A stretch of 64,000 bases of DNA from Marinicella algicola (GTDB lineage: Bacteria; Pseudomonadota; Gammaproteobacteria; Xanthomonadales; Marinicellaceae). A program made the position numbers and the translations under genes. Below are positions 9,469-19,063 of this stretch, one piece after another. The stretch's first letter is position 1; each line of letters opens with the position of its first letter. The stretch covers positions 498,501 to 562,500 of the forward strand of contig NZ_JAQOMR010000001.1 in assembly GCF_028401385.1 (NCBI RefSeq), read 5' to 3'. The notes below the pieces were generated by a model that ran no database searches, was not told the origin of the DNA, and saw nothing but the letters and a program-made list of their open reading frames with translations.

Positions 9469-10413
9469 ATGAGAGTGCTTTCGATCTTGCTCGGCGCATG
9501 CGCCGTTTTCACTCTTTTCCTGGGCATTCTTCCCTCGATTTCGCACTTCTGGGTCGCCGCCTTCATTGGCGGAATGCGCACTCATATCGCGGCAGCAGCG
9601 CTGTTGTTTTCAATCGCTTTTGTTTTCTCTCAGCGGTCCGCCTTGTCAGTTCTGCCTTTTGTGGCATCCGTGCTGCTATGCCTGTGGGTCTGGTCTATCC
9701 ACCAGACGATCTCTCAGCCGGAACCAGTCTCAGATGGCGGCGGAGAAATGCTCAAGGTGATTGAATTCAATATTCTGGGAAGCAATCGACACGGCGCTGA
9801 GATTGCGCGCTGGCTTGAGCGGGAGAATGCAGACCTCGTCTACGCGCTCGAGTCGCCCCCGATTGTGGGAGAAATCTCTGCGCTTTCAGATGTTTACCCT
9901 TATCGTGCCGGATGCGGAGAACTCGTATCCGATTGCGACCTGATGGTGATGTCCAAATACCCGCTTGAGGATGCCGGTTTCAGGAGCATGGGGGCATTTT
10001 CCGGCGATCGTTTTTTCCATGCGCGCATCGAGATCAACGGCAGTGCCGTGAACATTGTGGCGATGCATCTGACAAAACCGTATTTTGATGCCTTGCAGCG
10101 TCAAGAGCTGATCGTTGCGACCCGCTGGATCCGCGGAATCGAGGGGCCGGTCATTCTCGCAGGCGACTTTAATTCTTCCTTGCTGTCACCGGATATTCAA
10201 AATTTCATGATGGCGACAGGGCTTCGATCGTACGCCCGTGAGCCACGTACATGGCCAGTCGGTGCGTGGTCTCTCGGCCTGCCGATCGACCATGTCCTGG
10301 TGCGCCCGCCCGTTCACATCAAGAGCCTCCGGCGCGTTGAGGACAATATGGGGTCCAATCACTACGGCCTTGCGGCGGAAATCGTCCTGCCCTCCGCCGT
10401 GATGCCAAGGTGA
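9469..10413 (+). CDS. Membrane-anchored endonuclease/exonuclease/phosphatase-family protein
   Basis: About 314 residues from ATG 9469 (MRVLSILLGA), chosen over GTG 9445 because an AGGG site precedes it. Three hydrophobic segments fill the first 90 residues, and a catalytic domain facing one side of the inner membrane follows. EEP-fold motifs are IEFNILG (metal Asn), ALESPPI (metal Glu), MHLTKP, ILAGDFNSS (catalytic DxN) and PIDHVLV (SDH-type Asp-His) with a final SNHYGL. The family includes nucleases and phosphodiesterases acting on lipids or sugar phosphates. In this cluster a phosphatase role on a lipid-linked or nucleotide substrate is possible but unproven. The frame is intact. Confidence 0.75.
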   Translation: MRVLSILLGACAVFTLFLGILPSISHFWVAAFIGGMRTHIAAAALLFSIAFVFSQRSALSVLPFVASVLLCLWVWSIHQTISQPEPVSDGGGEMLKVIEFNILGSNRHGAEIARWLERENADLVYALESPPIVGEISALSDVYPYRAGCGELVSDCDLMVMSKYPLEDAGFRSMGAFSGDRFFHARIEINGSAVNIVAMHLTKPYFDALQRQELIVATRWIRGIEGPVILAGDFNSSLLSPDIQNFMMATGLRSYAREPRTWPVGAWSLGLPIDHVLVRPPVHIKSLRRVEDNMGSNHYGLAAEIVLPSAVMPR

Positions 10414-10569
10414 AAATGCGTATCGAGAGCCGATGCTGCTGACAACGGTGACACGCGGGTGGGGATTTTTTTCTATTCTTTCGCCGATGAGTGGTTCAAT
10501 TGGGTTTTACTGGTGCTTTGAAGCGGTTTAATCCGAGCCAGTCTCAGGGATTCAATTTCAGGAATAAAT

Positions 10570-11469
10570 ATGTCACTGACCCATTTGCAAAGGCTGGAAG
10601 CGGAAGCCATCCATATCTTCCGTGAAGTCGCGGCGAATTTCTCACGACCGGTCATGCTCTATTCGATCGGCAAGGATTCGTCGGTGATGATGCATCTGGC
10701 GATGAAAGCGTTTTACCCGGCCAGGCCGCCTTTTCCGTTTCTGCATGTCGATACGACCTGGAAGTTTCAGGCCATGTACGAATTCCGCGAGAAGATGGCC
10801 AAGGCGCTCGGCATCGATCTCTTGGTTCATGTCAATCCGGAAGGCATTGAGGGCGGCATCAATCCCTTCGATCACGGGTCGAGCGCCCACACCCATATCT
10901 GGAAAACGGTCGGCTTGCGCCAGGCGCTGGATAAATACGGTTTCGATGCGGCCTTCGGTGGCGCCCGGCGCGACGAGGAGAAGTCTCGCGCCAAGGAGCG
11001 CATCTTCTCCTTCCGCAATGCAAGCCATGCATGGGATCCGAAAAACCAGCGTCCGGAAATGTGGAAGACCTACAATACCCGCGTCGGCAAGGGTGAGTCG
11101 ATCCGCGTCTTTCCTCTGTCAAACTGGACCGAGCTCGATATCTGGCAATATATCTTGAAGGAGAACATCCCGATCGTCCCGCTTTATTTTGCGGCAAAGC
11201 GGCCGGTCGTCGAAAGGGACGGCATGCTGGTTATGGTCGATGACGCGCGTATGCCGGTCGCGGCGGAAGAGAGGGTCGAGGAGAAGATGGTGCGCTTTCG
11301 CACGCTGGGCTGCTATCCGTTGACGGGGGCGGTCCAGTCCGATGCAACGGACCTTGTGGGTATTGTCCGCGAGATGCTGACGGCTCAGACCTCCGAGCGC
11401 CAGGGCAGGGCGATTGACATGGATGAGGCCGGTTCGATGGAGAAGAAAAAGCGCGAGGGGTATTTCTGA
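10570..11469 (+). CDS. cysD: Sulfate adenylyltransferase subunit 2 CysD
   Basis: Small subunit of ATP sulfurylase, which makes adenylyl sulfate (APS) from ATP and sulfate together with the GTPase subunit CysN. The 299-residue product ([12 protein letters not shown]) has the PP-loop ATP pyrophosphatase signature [18 protein letters not shown], the [15 protein letters not shown] segment and the C-terminal KKKREGYF end typical of CysD and NodP. The frame is intact. Its stop region overlaps the start of cysNC at 11469, showing one operon. This module feeds either cysteine synthesis or sulfation of cell-surface molecules. Confidence 0.95.
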   Translation: MSLTHLQRLEAEAIHIFREVAANFSRPVMLYSIGKDSSVMMHLAMKAFYPARPPFPFLHVDTTWKFQAMYEFREKMAKALGIDLLVHVNPEGIEGGINPFDHGSSAHTHIWKTVGLRQALDKYGFDAAFGGARRDEEKSRAKERIFSFRNASHAWDPKNQRPEMWKTYNTRVGKGESIRVFPLSNWTELDIWQYILKENIPIVPLYFAAKRPVVERDGMLVMVDDARMPVAAEERVEEKMVRFRTLGCYPLTGAVQSDATDLVGIVREMLTAQTSERQGRAIDMDEAGSMEKKKREGYF

Positions 11470-13386
11470 TGCAGGAGCGCTCCGCATTGACCGGCGACAT
11501 GACCGAGTATCTTGCCGAACAGGAACAGAAGACTCTTTTGCGTTTTCTCACCTGCGGCTCCGTCGATGATGGCAAGTCGACGCTGATCGGCCGGTTGCTC
11601 TACGATACCAAGCTGATTTTTGAAGATCAGCTCGCGGCACTTGAACGCGACAGTGAAAAACATGGCACGACCGGGGCGGATATCGACTTCGCGTTGCTGG
11701 TCGACGGGCTTGAGTCCGAGCGCGAGCAAGGCATCACCATCGATGTCGCCTATCGCTTTTTGCAACCGCCGCCCGCAAATTCATCGTGGCCGATACGCCC
11801 GGCCATGAGGAGTATACCCGCAACATGGCGACCGGCGCCTCGACGGCGGACCTCGCTATTGTGCTGGTGGACAGCCGCCAGGGCATTTTGCGCCAGACCC
11901 GGCGCCATTCGTACATTGCCTCCCTTCTCGGCATCCGCCATGTCGTACTCGCGATCAACAAGATCGACCTGATGATGTATGCTCAGGAGGTCTATGACGG
12001 GATCGTTGCGGATTATATGGACTTTGCAAGGGACCTCGGCTTCGAGACGATCGTGCCGATCCCGCTCTCGGCGCGTTATGGCGACAATGTCACCACGCGC
12101 TCGCAGAATATGCCGTGGTATGATGGGCCGATCCTGCTTGAGCATCTGGAGCGGGTTCCGGTTGAAAAGGATATGGCCGAAAAGCCGTTCAGGATGCCGG
12201 TGCAGCTTGTAACGCGGCCTGACCTGAACTTTCGCGGCTTTTCCGGTGAACTTGCCTCCGGCCGGGTGGCCGTGGGCGACGCTGTGGCCGTGGCGAAATC
12301 CGGACAGACCTCAAAAGTCAGTCGGATCGTGACCATGGATGGTGATCTCCATGCTGCGGAAGCCGGTCAGGCAGTGACACTTGTTCTTGATGACGAAATA
12401 GAGGTGTCACGCGGCAATATTCTGGTGGCGCCCGATGCGCGGCCCGATGTCGCCGACCAGTTCCGGGCAAAGATCATCTGGTTCGATGCCGATGCGATGA
12501 TTCCGGGCCGATCCTATATTCTGCGCACCGAAGCGGATACGACACCGGCGACAATTACAGGGCTGAAATACCAGGTCAACGTCAATACCTTTGCTCATGA
12601 AGCCGCAAAGACGCTGAATATGAACGAGGTGGGGGTCTGCAATATTTCCACCCAGTCGCCGATCGTCTTCGACGCCTACAAGGACAATCGCGCCACCGGC
12701 AATTTCGTGATCATCGACCGTTTGACCAACAAGACGCTCGGTGCAGGCATGATTGATTTTGCCCTGCGACGCTCGCTCAACGTAACGTGGCAGGCTGTCG
12801 AGGTGAACAAGAAGGCGCATGCCGAACTGAAGGCGCAAAACCCGCCGTTCTCTGGTTTACCGGTCTTTCCGCTTCGGGCAAGTCGACGATCGCCAATGCG
12901 CTCGAGAAGATCCTCCACGCCAAGGGCAAGCACACCTATCTTCTGGACGGCGACAATATTCGCCATGGCCTCAGCCGTGATCTGGGCTTTACGGCCGAAG
13001 ACCGCGTTGAAAACATCCGCCGGGTGGCCGAGGTCGCCAGGCTGATGGCCGATGCGGGCCTGATCGTGCTGGTGTCTTTCATCTCTCCGTTCCGTTCCGA
13101 AAGGCGGCTGGCGCGGGAAATGTTGGATGTGGGCGACTTCATCGAGATCTTTGTCGATACGCCGCTTGAGGTCTGCGCCGAACGCGACCCCAAGGGTCTC
13201 TACAAGAGGGCGCGGACTGGAGAAATTGCGAATTTCACCGGTATTTCATCCCCTTATGAAGAGCCGGAGAATCCGGAAATTCACCTGCGCACTTCTGAGC
13301 ATGAGCCTTTCGAACTGGCCAACCGTATTGAAGACTATCTTACCAGGCATGAGCAGGAGGCGCAGGATGACCGAGACGATGCGTGA
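11469..13386 (+). CDS. cysNC: Bifunctional sulfate adenylyltransferase subunit 1 / APS kinase CysNC, two frameshifts
   Basis: A NodQ-like fusion that drives APS formation by GTP hydrolysis and then phosphorylates APS to PAPS. The N-terminal GTPase half has [16 protein letters not shown] (G1), DTPGHEEY (G3) and NKIDLM (G4). The C-terminal kinase half has [11 protein letters not shown] (Walker A) and [10 protein letters not shown]. One-base losses at 11757-11761 (five T where six are needed to read FFATAA) and at about 12837-12840 (four A where five are needed) split it into three frames. Correcting both gives one protein of about 640 residues ending at 13386. cysQ starts within its last 20 bases. 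Confidence 0.92.
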
Positions 13387-14163
13387 TATGCAGGATGTGT
13401 TTCTTCAAGCCGCGCTTGAAGCCGGACGGGCGATCATGACCGTTTATGAAAACGGTATCGATGTTTCCTACAAGGAGGATGCCTCGCCCGTGACCGCCGC
13501 TGATGAGGCGGCCGAGGCAATCATTCTCGACTATCTCGGCAAGGCCTTTCCCGATATTCCTGTCGTCGCGGAGGAATCTGTTGCCGCCGGGCGGATCCCC
13601 GATATTGCCGGGAAACCGTTTTTCCTTGTGGACCCGCTTGATGGCACCAAGGAGTTCATCAACCGGCGCGAAGACTTCACCGTCAACATCGCGCTGATCG
13701 AAGAGGGCGTGCCGGTTTCCGGCATCGTATATGCCCCAGCAAAGGGGCGGCTTACCGGACGAGCGGACGCGGAGCGGAGAAGCTGACGATCATTGACGAT
13801 CAGGTTACCGCCGCCGCCGCGATTGCCTGCCGGGCAAAGACAAACAAGCCGGTCGCGGTGGCCAGCCGTTTGCACAACAACACGGAAACGCTCGCCTTTT
13901 TGGAACAGATCGGCGCGGCCGACTTTTCGGCGGTCGGCTCATCGCTCAAATTCTGCCTTATTGCGGAAGGTGAGGCGGACATCTACCCGCGCTTCGGCCG
14001 GACGATGGAATGGGATACGGCGGCGGGCGACGCCGTGTTGCGTGCTGCTGGCGGAAAGACAATGACCGTCGGCCCCGAACCCGCCGAACTGCGCTACGGC
14101 AAGACGTCAAAGTTCAGGGCTGAAGGGTTCGAAAATCCGTTCTTTGTCAGCTCCGGCATCTGA
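13367..14163 (+). CDS. cysQ: 3'(2'),5'-bisphosphate nucleotidase CysQ, one frameshift
   Basis: Removes the 3' phosphate from PAP (and PAPS), recycling the by-product of PAPS-dependent reactions. The start is ATG 13367, preceded by GGAGG, overlapping the end of cysNC. Inositol-monophosphatase-fold metal motifs are present: [15 protein letters not shown] and the later [15 protein letters not shown]. The frame shifts by -1 near 13750-13765, between PAKGRL and AEKLTIIDD. The repaired length is about 265 residues, as expected. Linking CysQ to a PAPS-forming CysNC supports sulfation activity, since PAP builds up when sulfotransferases work. Confidence 0.9.
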
Positions 14164-14383
14164 TGGATCGGCTTCCGTCAAAATCTGAAACGCACTAAAA
14201 GAGGCAGCACTTTATGCCGCCGGATGCGATCACGATTACTTCCTTCTCCCGTGCAGGTCGGCTTAAGGCGGCTCTTTCGACCCTGTCTTCAGGACGGCTG
14301 TGGGTGTTCGCCTCTCTCCATGCGCGCGAGGAAACGGCACAGACAAAGCATGGGATCAGACAGGTGGCAGATGCTGGAGCAGA

Positions 14384-15429
14384 TTATGTCGGGCGGCTCT
14401 CGTAGATAGTCCGGTATGAACTGGAGACCTCGACGGGGTCGTAGAAGGAGAAACGAAGGTCTTGTTGGTTCCTGCTCGTCAATGCGTCCAGGGTCTGCCG
14501 CACCGCCTCGATGGTGAGGGGCCATTAAAGCTGTAGACCCAGTCTGACCCAACGGCTTCCCGCAGGTCGACCAGGGCGTTCGCATTCGGGCAGAGGACCG
14601 GCGTATCCTGGGAGAGGGCGGCGAGGACGCTACCGGAATTCAAAATGCTCTGAAAATTGAAAATGGCCAGATCGGCGCTCGAAAAGATCGAGGCAACTTC
14701 CTTGTGGGAGAGCATTTGCTTTTGGAAGGTAAAACGGTCGTCTCCGGCGATTTTTTCGGAGATCTCGGCGCAATATGAATTGTCTCCGTCGCCGGCGATC
14801 AGCAGGTGAAAGGGCCGGTCCATCTGTTTCAGCAGGTCTACGGTCTCCGAGATCCCCTTATATGGCCTGATCTTGCCGACGCAGCAAAGAAGCGGGGTTG
14901 CATCGCCAAGACCAAGCGCGCTGCGTACGTCAGTGAAGGGGCGGAAAACCGAGAAAAAGCCGGTATAATTCGGATGGGGGACAACATGCGCTCGCGCCCC
15001 GTCCACTTCCGGATAGGCTGTGCGGATCGCATCCTCGCTCGAGGGCGCCATGATCACCAGATCCGTCACCAGAGGCAGGAAATGCCTCCTCAGATAGGCA
15101 ATTGCGTTCGCCTTTGCCGGGTTCGGGCTTTCATGTGGCTGGAGATTGTGCACAGTCCAGACGACCGGTTGTCCGTTCTGCCGCGCATAGCGCGCCTGCT
15201 CCACTATGCGCCATGCCTTCCACTGGGCGGCTGGCGTTACGCGCGCCGACAACTTGCCCCAGAAAATGCCCTCCAGCCAGTGGACGTGAAACGGCATCTT
15301 CCTTTTCACCAGGGAATTGGCGGTGAAATGATGCGGCGTAATGCCGTTCTTCTTCAGCCCGTCAGCGAGGATCGAAATAAAAGGATTATCGAGGCTGTGA
15401 ACGCGCGCCGGGTACATCAAAATATTCAC
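14384..15429 (-). CDS. Family 4-like glycosyltransferase, one frameshift near the 3' end
   Basis: Predicted cytoplasmic GT-B glycosyltransferase adding a sugar to the lipid-linked repeat. It starts MNILMYPARVHSLDNPF at 15429. It has VWTVHNLQPHE in the N-terminal domain and, in the C-terminal donor domain, GKIRPYKGISETVDLL and a late ILNSGSVLAALS in place of the usual E-x7-E loop. A missing C in the CCCC run near 14518-14521 shifts the frame. With five C it continues PLTIEAVRQTLDAL and ends at TAA 14384-14386, 348 residues. It points opposite to the cys genes. Donor and acceptor cannot be predicted. Confidence 0.78.
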
Positions 15430-16472
15430 TTTAAATTTCCTTGATGCTCAAAAAAATCAAAAAACGTATAAGCGCGCGCTCGGCAATATCCGGAAAGTTT
15501 GGCGCGCGCAGCCAAGTCTTGTCCTGTCCTGTCCGGTTAATTCAGGTTATCCGGGCTCAATGCTAGTGCATGACCGCCCAAATTTCTATGCTTGCGGACA
15601 GCACCAGCTTAAATTAGCCAGTCCGATCCCGCTCAGCAGACGGCTTACTCAAATGTGAAGTCGCATGCGGTAAATGCATCCGGATGCTTTTTATTCGTCC
15701 TGTGCCGAATTCTCTAAGGTGCCTGTTTAAAATTTCTCTAGTGATAATAAAGGTTTGTGATCCAATGCTTCTGTCTGGTAGGTGGACGAAAGCACGTTTT
15801 GTGATGATATCACAGACCATCATCATAACCGGGATCGTCTGCGTTATCCAACTGATTTGACGGGCCGAAAATGAGCTTTGAGTTCCTGGCTCGCCAATGG
15901 ATCTAGGCAGCACTCTCGGCTGGTTCGGAAGACGATTTTCTTTTGGGCCCGGGTGGCTCTTGATCTGCCCACCGTCTAAAGTGAAGCGCCCGCCAAAAAC
16001 AGGCCGGTCATCAGGGGACCTGGCTGCATCCCAATAATCTGCGTCCCGGTAAAAGGATCTCCCGCATAAATCTGCTCCATATGATCGAGAAATCTCTGCG
16101 TTGAAATGCGGCATTGCGCGGGGTGCATGTCAGGAAGGCGGTATTATGCCTTGCGGAAGTCTGCGAAAAGACGGAGAATACAAGCCGATATTACAAAATG
16201 AATCGTTTTCACTCGTCTAATAGTTATAAAGAATTAATTGCCATGTATATTTCAGGTTGCGAAGCAAACCCGTTGTCGTGACCAGAATCAGAACAATCCA
16301 ATATCCGTTGGTCCGGGATTAGGGCTGAAAGCAACGTGTTCGCGGTTCGCGGAAGACATTATCGGCTTCAGGCGGAAACGGCAGCCGGACGCGGTTCAGT
16401 TCATTTTTCAGGGGCGATTTTCTTTTAGGGGATTTAGTCATTAACGGCCGAATTGCGAAAAATACCGCAGCA
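15430..16472. other. Gene-free stretch with a decayed IS5 relic
   Basis: About 1 kb upstream of the flippase gene. Apart from the IS5 relic at 15719-15945 I see no credible gene. A short GTCCT repeat occurs near 15520-15530. The last 250 bases are AT-richer and probably hold the wzx promoter. Confidence 0.5.
15719..15945 (+). pseudogene. Decayed, diverged IS5/IS427-type relic
   Basis: From 15719 the sequence aligns with the left end of the intact IS copies (GCCTGTTTAAAA versus GCCCGATTTAAAA, then GTGATAAT...GTGAT). It encodes [23 protein letters not shown] before a TGA, against the [22 protein letters not shown] of the intact copies. After a large internal deletion, CTCGGCTGGTTCGG (about 15917-15931) matches the catalytic-Glu region. 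Many substitutions show it is an older, related element, not a fourth recent copy. Confidence 0.7.
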
Positions 16473-17978
16473 ATGTTTGCGCGTCAGATTTTTATGGCCC
16501 TGATAAGTCTTTTCACGATCAGGGTTCTGATCTCCGAGCTTGGTATCACTGATTTTGCACTGCTGAATGTTACTTTGAGTGTCGTTTCGCTCAGTATGTT
16601 CATCATCGGATCGCTCGAAATGATCACTCAGCGTTATATTGCCTATGCCATCGGCAAGGGGGATGCTTTTGATCTGAAGCGATATCACGATGCCCTGCTG
16701 GTGCTTCACTTTTCCTGTGTGGTTATCACTGTCCTTGCTCTTGAAACGCTGGGGGCCTGGTTCGTCTCGAACGAACTCGTGGTCGCTCCGGATCGGATCG
16801 GGGCGGTGCAGGTGCTCTATCAGTTTCTCATTTTTTCCTTCGTGGTGAAGATTATAGTCGGATTTCATTCCTGGGTGATCATAGCCCACGAGGACATGCA
16901 CGTCTTTGCCATGTTTTCGATCCTGGATGCCGTACTCCGCCTCGCGGCCGCGCTTCTGATCGGGGTGCTCGGTACCGACGGGCTCATTACATATGGACCG
17001 GCTCTCGTCGCTGGAAATGTGCTGGTCCTGGCTGGACAATGGATCTACTGCGCTACACGGTATGAAGAATGTCGCATCGGCCGGATCCACTTCGACTTCA
17101 AGACATTGCGAGGGATGTTTGACTTCGTCGGATGGACTTTCTTCGGGCAATTCACAACCGTTTGCCGGACTTACGCCATTACGATTCTGATCAATCAGGC
17201 CTTCAGCCCTGCGACCGTCGCCGCGCGGGCACTGTCTTTCACAATCTATAACCAGACACTTGTTTTTGCCCGCAACTTCACGTCAGCACTCGGTCCGCCG
17301 ATCATCAAGTCCTATGCGGGAGGCGACAAGGAGCAGACCTTCTCCTTGATCTTTTTGGGTCGAAGCTTGCCTTTTTCTGACTTGGGCGGTCACGCTGCCG
17401 CTGATGGCGCTTGCCCCGATCGTGTTGACGGTCTGGCTTGGCGAGTATCCCGAGGAAACCGTGTTGTTCATGCGACTTGCCTTGATTGATGCGACGATCA
17501 TCACCGTCAGCTATCCGATCATGACAGCCGTGCGGGCTGTTGGCCAGGTGCGGACTTACGAGATTCTGCTTGGCAGTTTGCAACTGGGCGTGCTGTTCCT
17601 GTCATGGCTCGTGGTGCGCGCAGGGTTTCCGGCCTATTTTATATATCTTGTCGCGGCTACCGTCAGCGCGATCATGTTCTTTGTGCGCCTGTGGCTGACG
17701 GCCCGCCTGACCGGCATGCCCATCATACGGTTTTTCCGGTTGGTTTTCGTGCCGGTGTCGATGGTGGCGGTAGCTTCGACCGGAGCGATTCTGGTCGTGA
17801 TGCAGTTCTTCCCGACCTCTATGGAGGCCGGGTTTCAATCGACAATGCTTGTAACGATCGGCGCAGCCCTGCTGCTGCCCTTGATCTGCGCCGGCGTGCT
17901 GGGACTTTCCAGGAAGAGAGGTCATCCGCGCGGCGCCTCGTCCTGCAACGGTTTGGAAGGAACAAGGCTAAATCATGA
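16473..17978 (+). CDS. wzx: Wzx-type polysaccharide flippase, three frameshifts
   Basis: Multi-pass inner-membrane protein of the MATE/PST group that flips the lipid-linked repeat to the periplasm. The first clear ATG is 16473 (MFARQIFMALISLF), but the frame is open upstream through NGRIAKNTAA, typical of Wzx N-termini, so the true start is probably at about 16430-16445 and may be hidden by an error. Many hydrophobic segments follow. Two lost bases near 17360-17375 (read as LGSKLAFFLTW after repair) and one near 17915 restore a single frame ending at TGA 17976-17978. The stop overlaps the next start (ATGA). Confidence 0.82.
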
Positions 17979-19063
17979 AGATACTTGCTTTAGGCGCGAC
18001 CGGTGCGATCGGCGGGCAGCTCGTCGATGTGCTGCTTAAAAGCGGCCACGAGGTCTCTGTTACCAGCCGCCGGGGCGCACCTCTGCTGGTGGCCTTGTCT
18101 TCATTCAGGGCAATGCGCGGGACGATGCTTTTCTGGACGAAGTGTTGTCCCTTGAACGCTGGGACGCGATCGTGGATTTCATGGTCTACGACACCGCAGC
18201 CTTCGCTCAGCGGTTCGAACGCCTTCTGGGCGCAACCGATCAATACGTGCTCATCAGCACGGCGCGCGTGTTCGCTGACAGTGCCGCCCCTCTGACCGAG
18301 CGGTCGCCGCGGCTGCTCGATGTCAGCACGGATACGGACTATCTCGCCACCGACGAATACGCTTTGACCAAGGCGCGGCAGGAAAACCTCCTGCGCAATT
18401 CCGGCCAGAAAAACTGGACGATCATCCGCCCCTACATCACCTTCGGTGAAGGCCGTCTCCAACTTGGACCGCTGGAAAAGGAAGGCTGGCTTTATCGTGC
18501 CCTTAAAGGCCGGAACATTGTTTTCTGTGATGCCCTGATGGACAAGGTCACGACCCTGACCGATGGGGGATGTCGCCCGCATGATGGCGGGGGTGATTGG
18601 CAACGCCGAGGCTCTGGGCGAAGACTACAATCTCACTGGCGGCCATGCGGTGACCTGGCGGGAGGTGTTGTCGCTCTATCTGGACGAGACCGAAGCCGTC
18701 CGGGGAAGGCGGCCCGAGATCTCCCTGCTATCGCTGGAAGCGTTCTGCAAAACGTGCAAAAATGTACCCCAGGTGATCTATGACCGCGTCTATAACCGCC
18801 GTTTCGATCCCCGGAAGATCGCCGCGAATTTCGACATGTCGACGCTGCAGGACCCGCTTCCAGCCTTGGCCGGTCGGTTGCGGTCGCAACTTGATCCGGA
18901 CGCCCGTTTCGGTACAGTGGAGTGGCGCGGAGAAGCACTGCGGGACAGGGCCACTGGAGCGCATGCCCGTCTCGGTGAAATACATGGGCTGAAAACCAAA
19001 CTCTATTATCTCGGCTATCGCCACATATCGCCTGGCGCGATTAAGAGAATGAGGCAACTATGA
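17975..19063 (+). CDS. NAD-dependent epimerase/dehydratase-like sugar enzyme, two frameshifts
   Basis: Short-chain dehydrogenase-fold protein likely acting on a nucleotide sugar. It begins MKILALGATGAIGGQL, a GxxGxxG NAD(P) site, and has YALTK (the Tyr-x3-Lys active pair) after VLISTARVF. A lost base near 18085 and an extra G in a run at 18565-18569 (five where four restores TDGDVARMM) break it into three frames. The repaired protein is about 363 residues. It overlaps wzx by four bases at its start and the TPP enzyme by four bases at its end, so the three are translationally coupled. Confidence 0.8.

Noticed and set aside
14214..14405. A 63-codon plus-strand frame after cysQ
   Set aside because: It overlaps the repaired 3' end of the glycosyltransferase on the other strand and has no recognisable content.
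15515..15535. Short GTCCT tandem repeat
   Set aside because: Only about three units; too short to treat as a functional repeat.
15614..16114. A 166-codon minus-strand frame
   Set aside because: It runs antisense over the decayed IS5 relic and has no ribosome site or motif.
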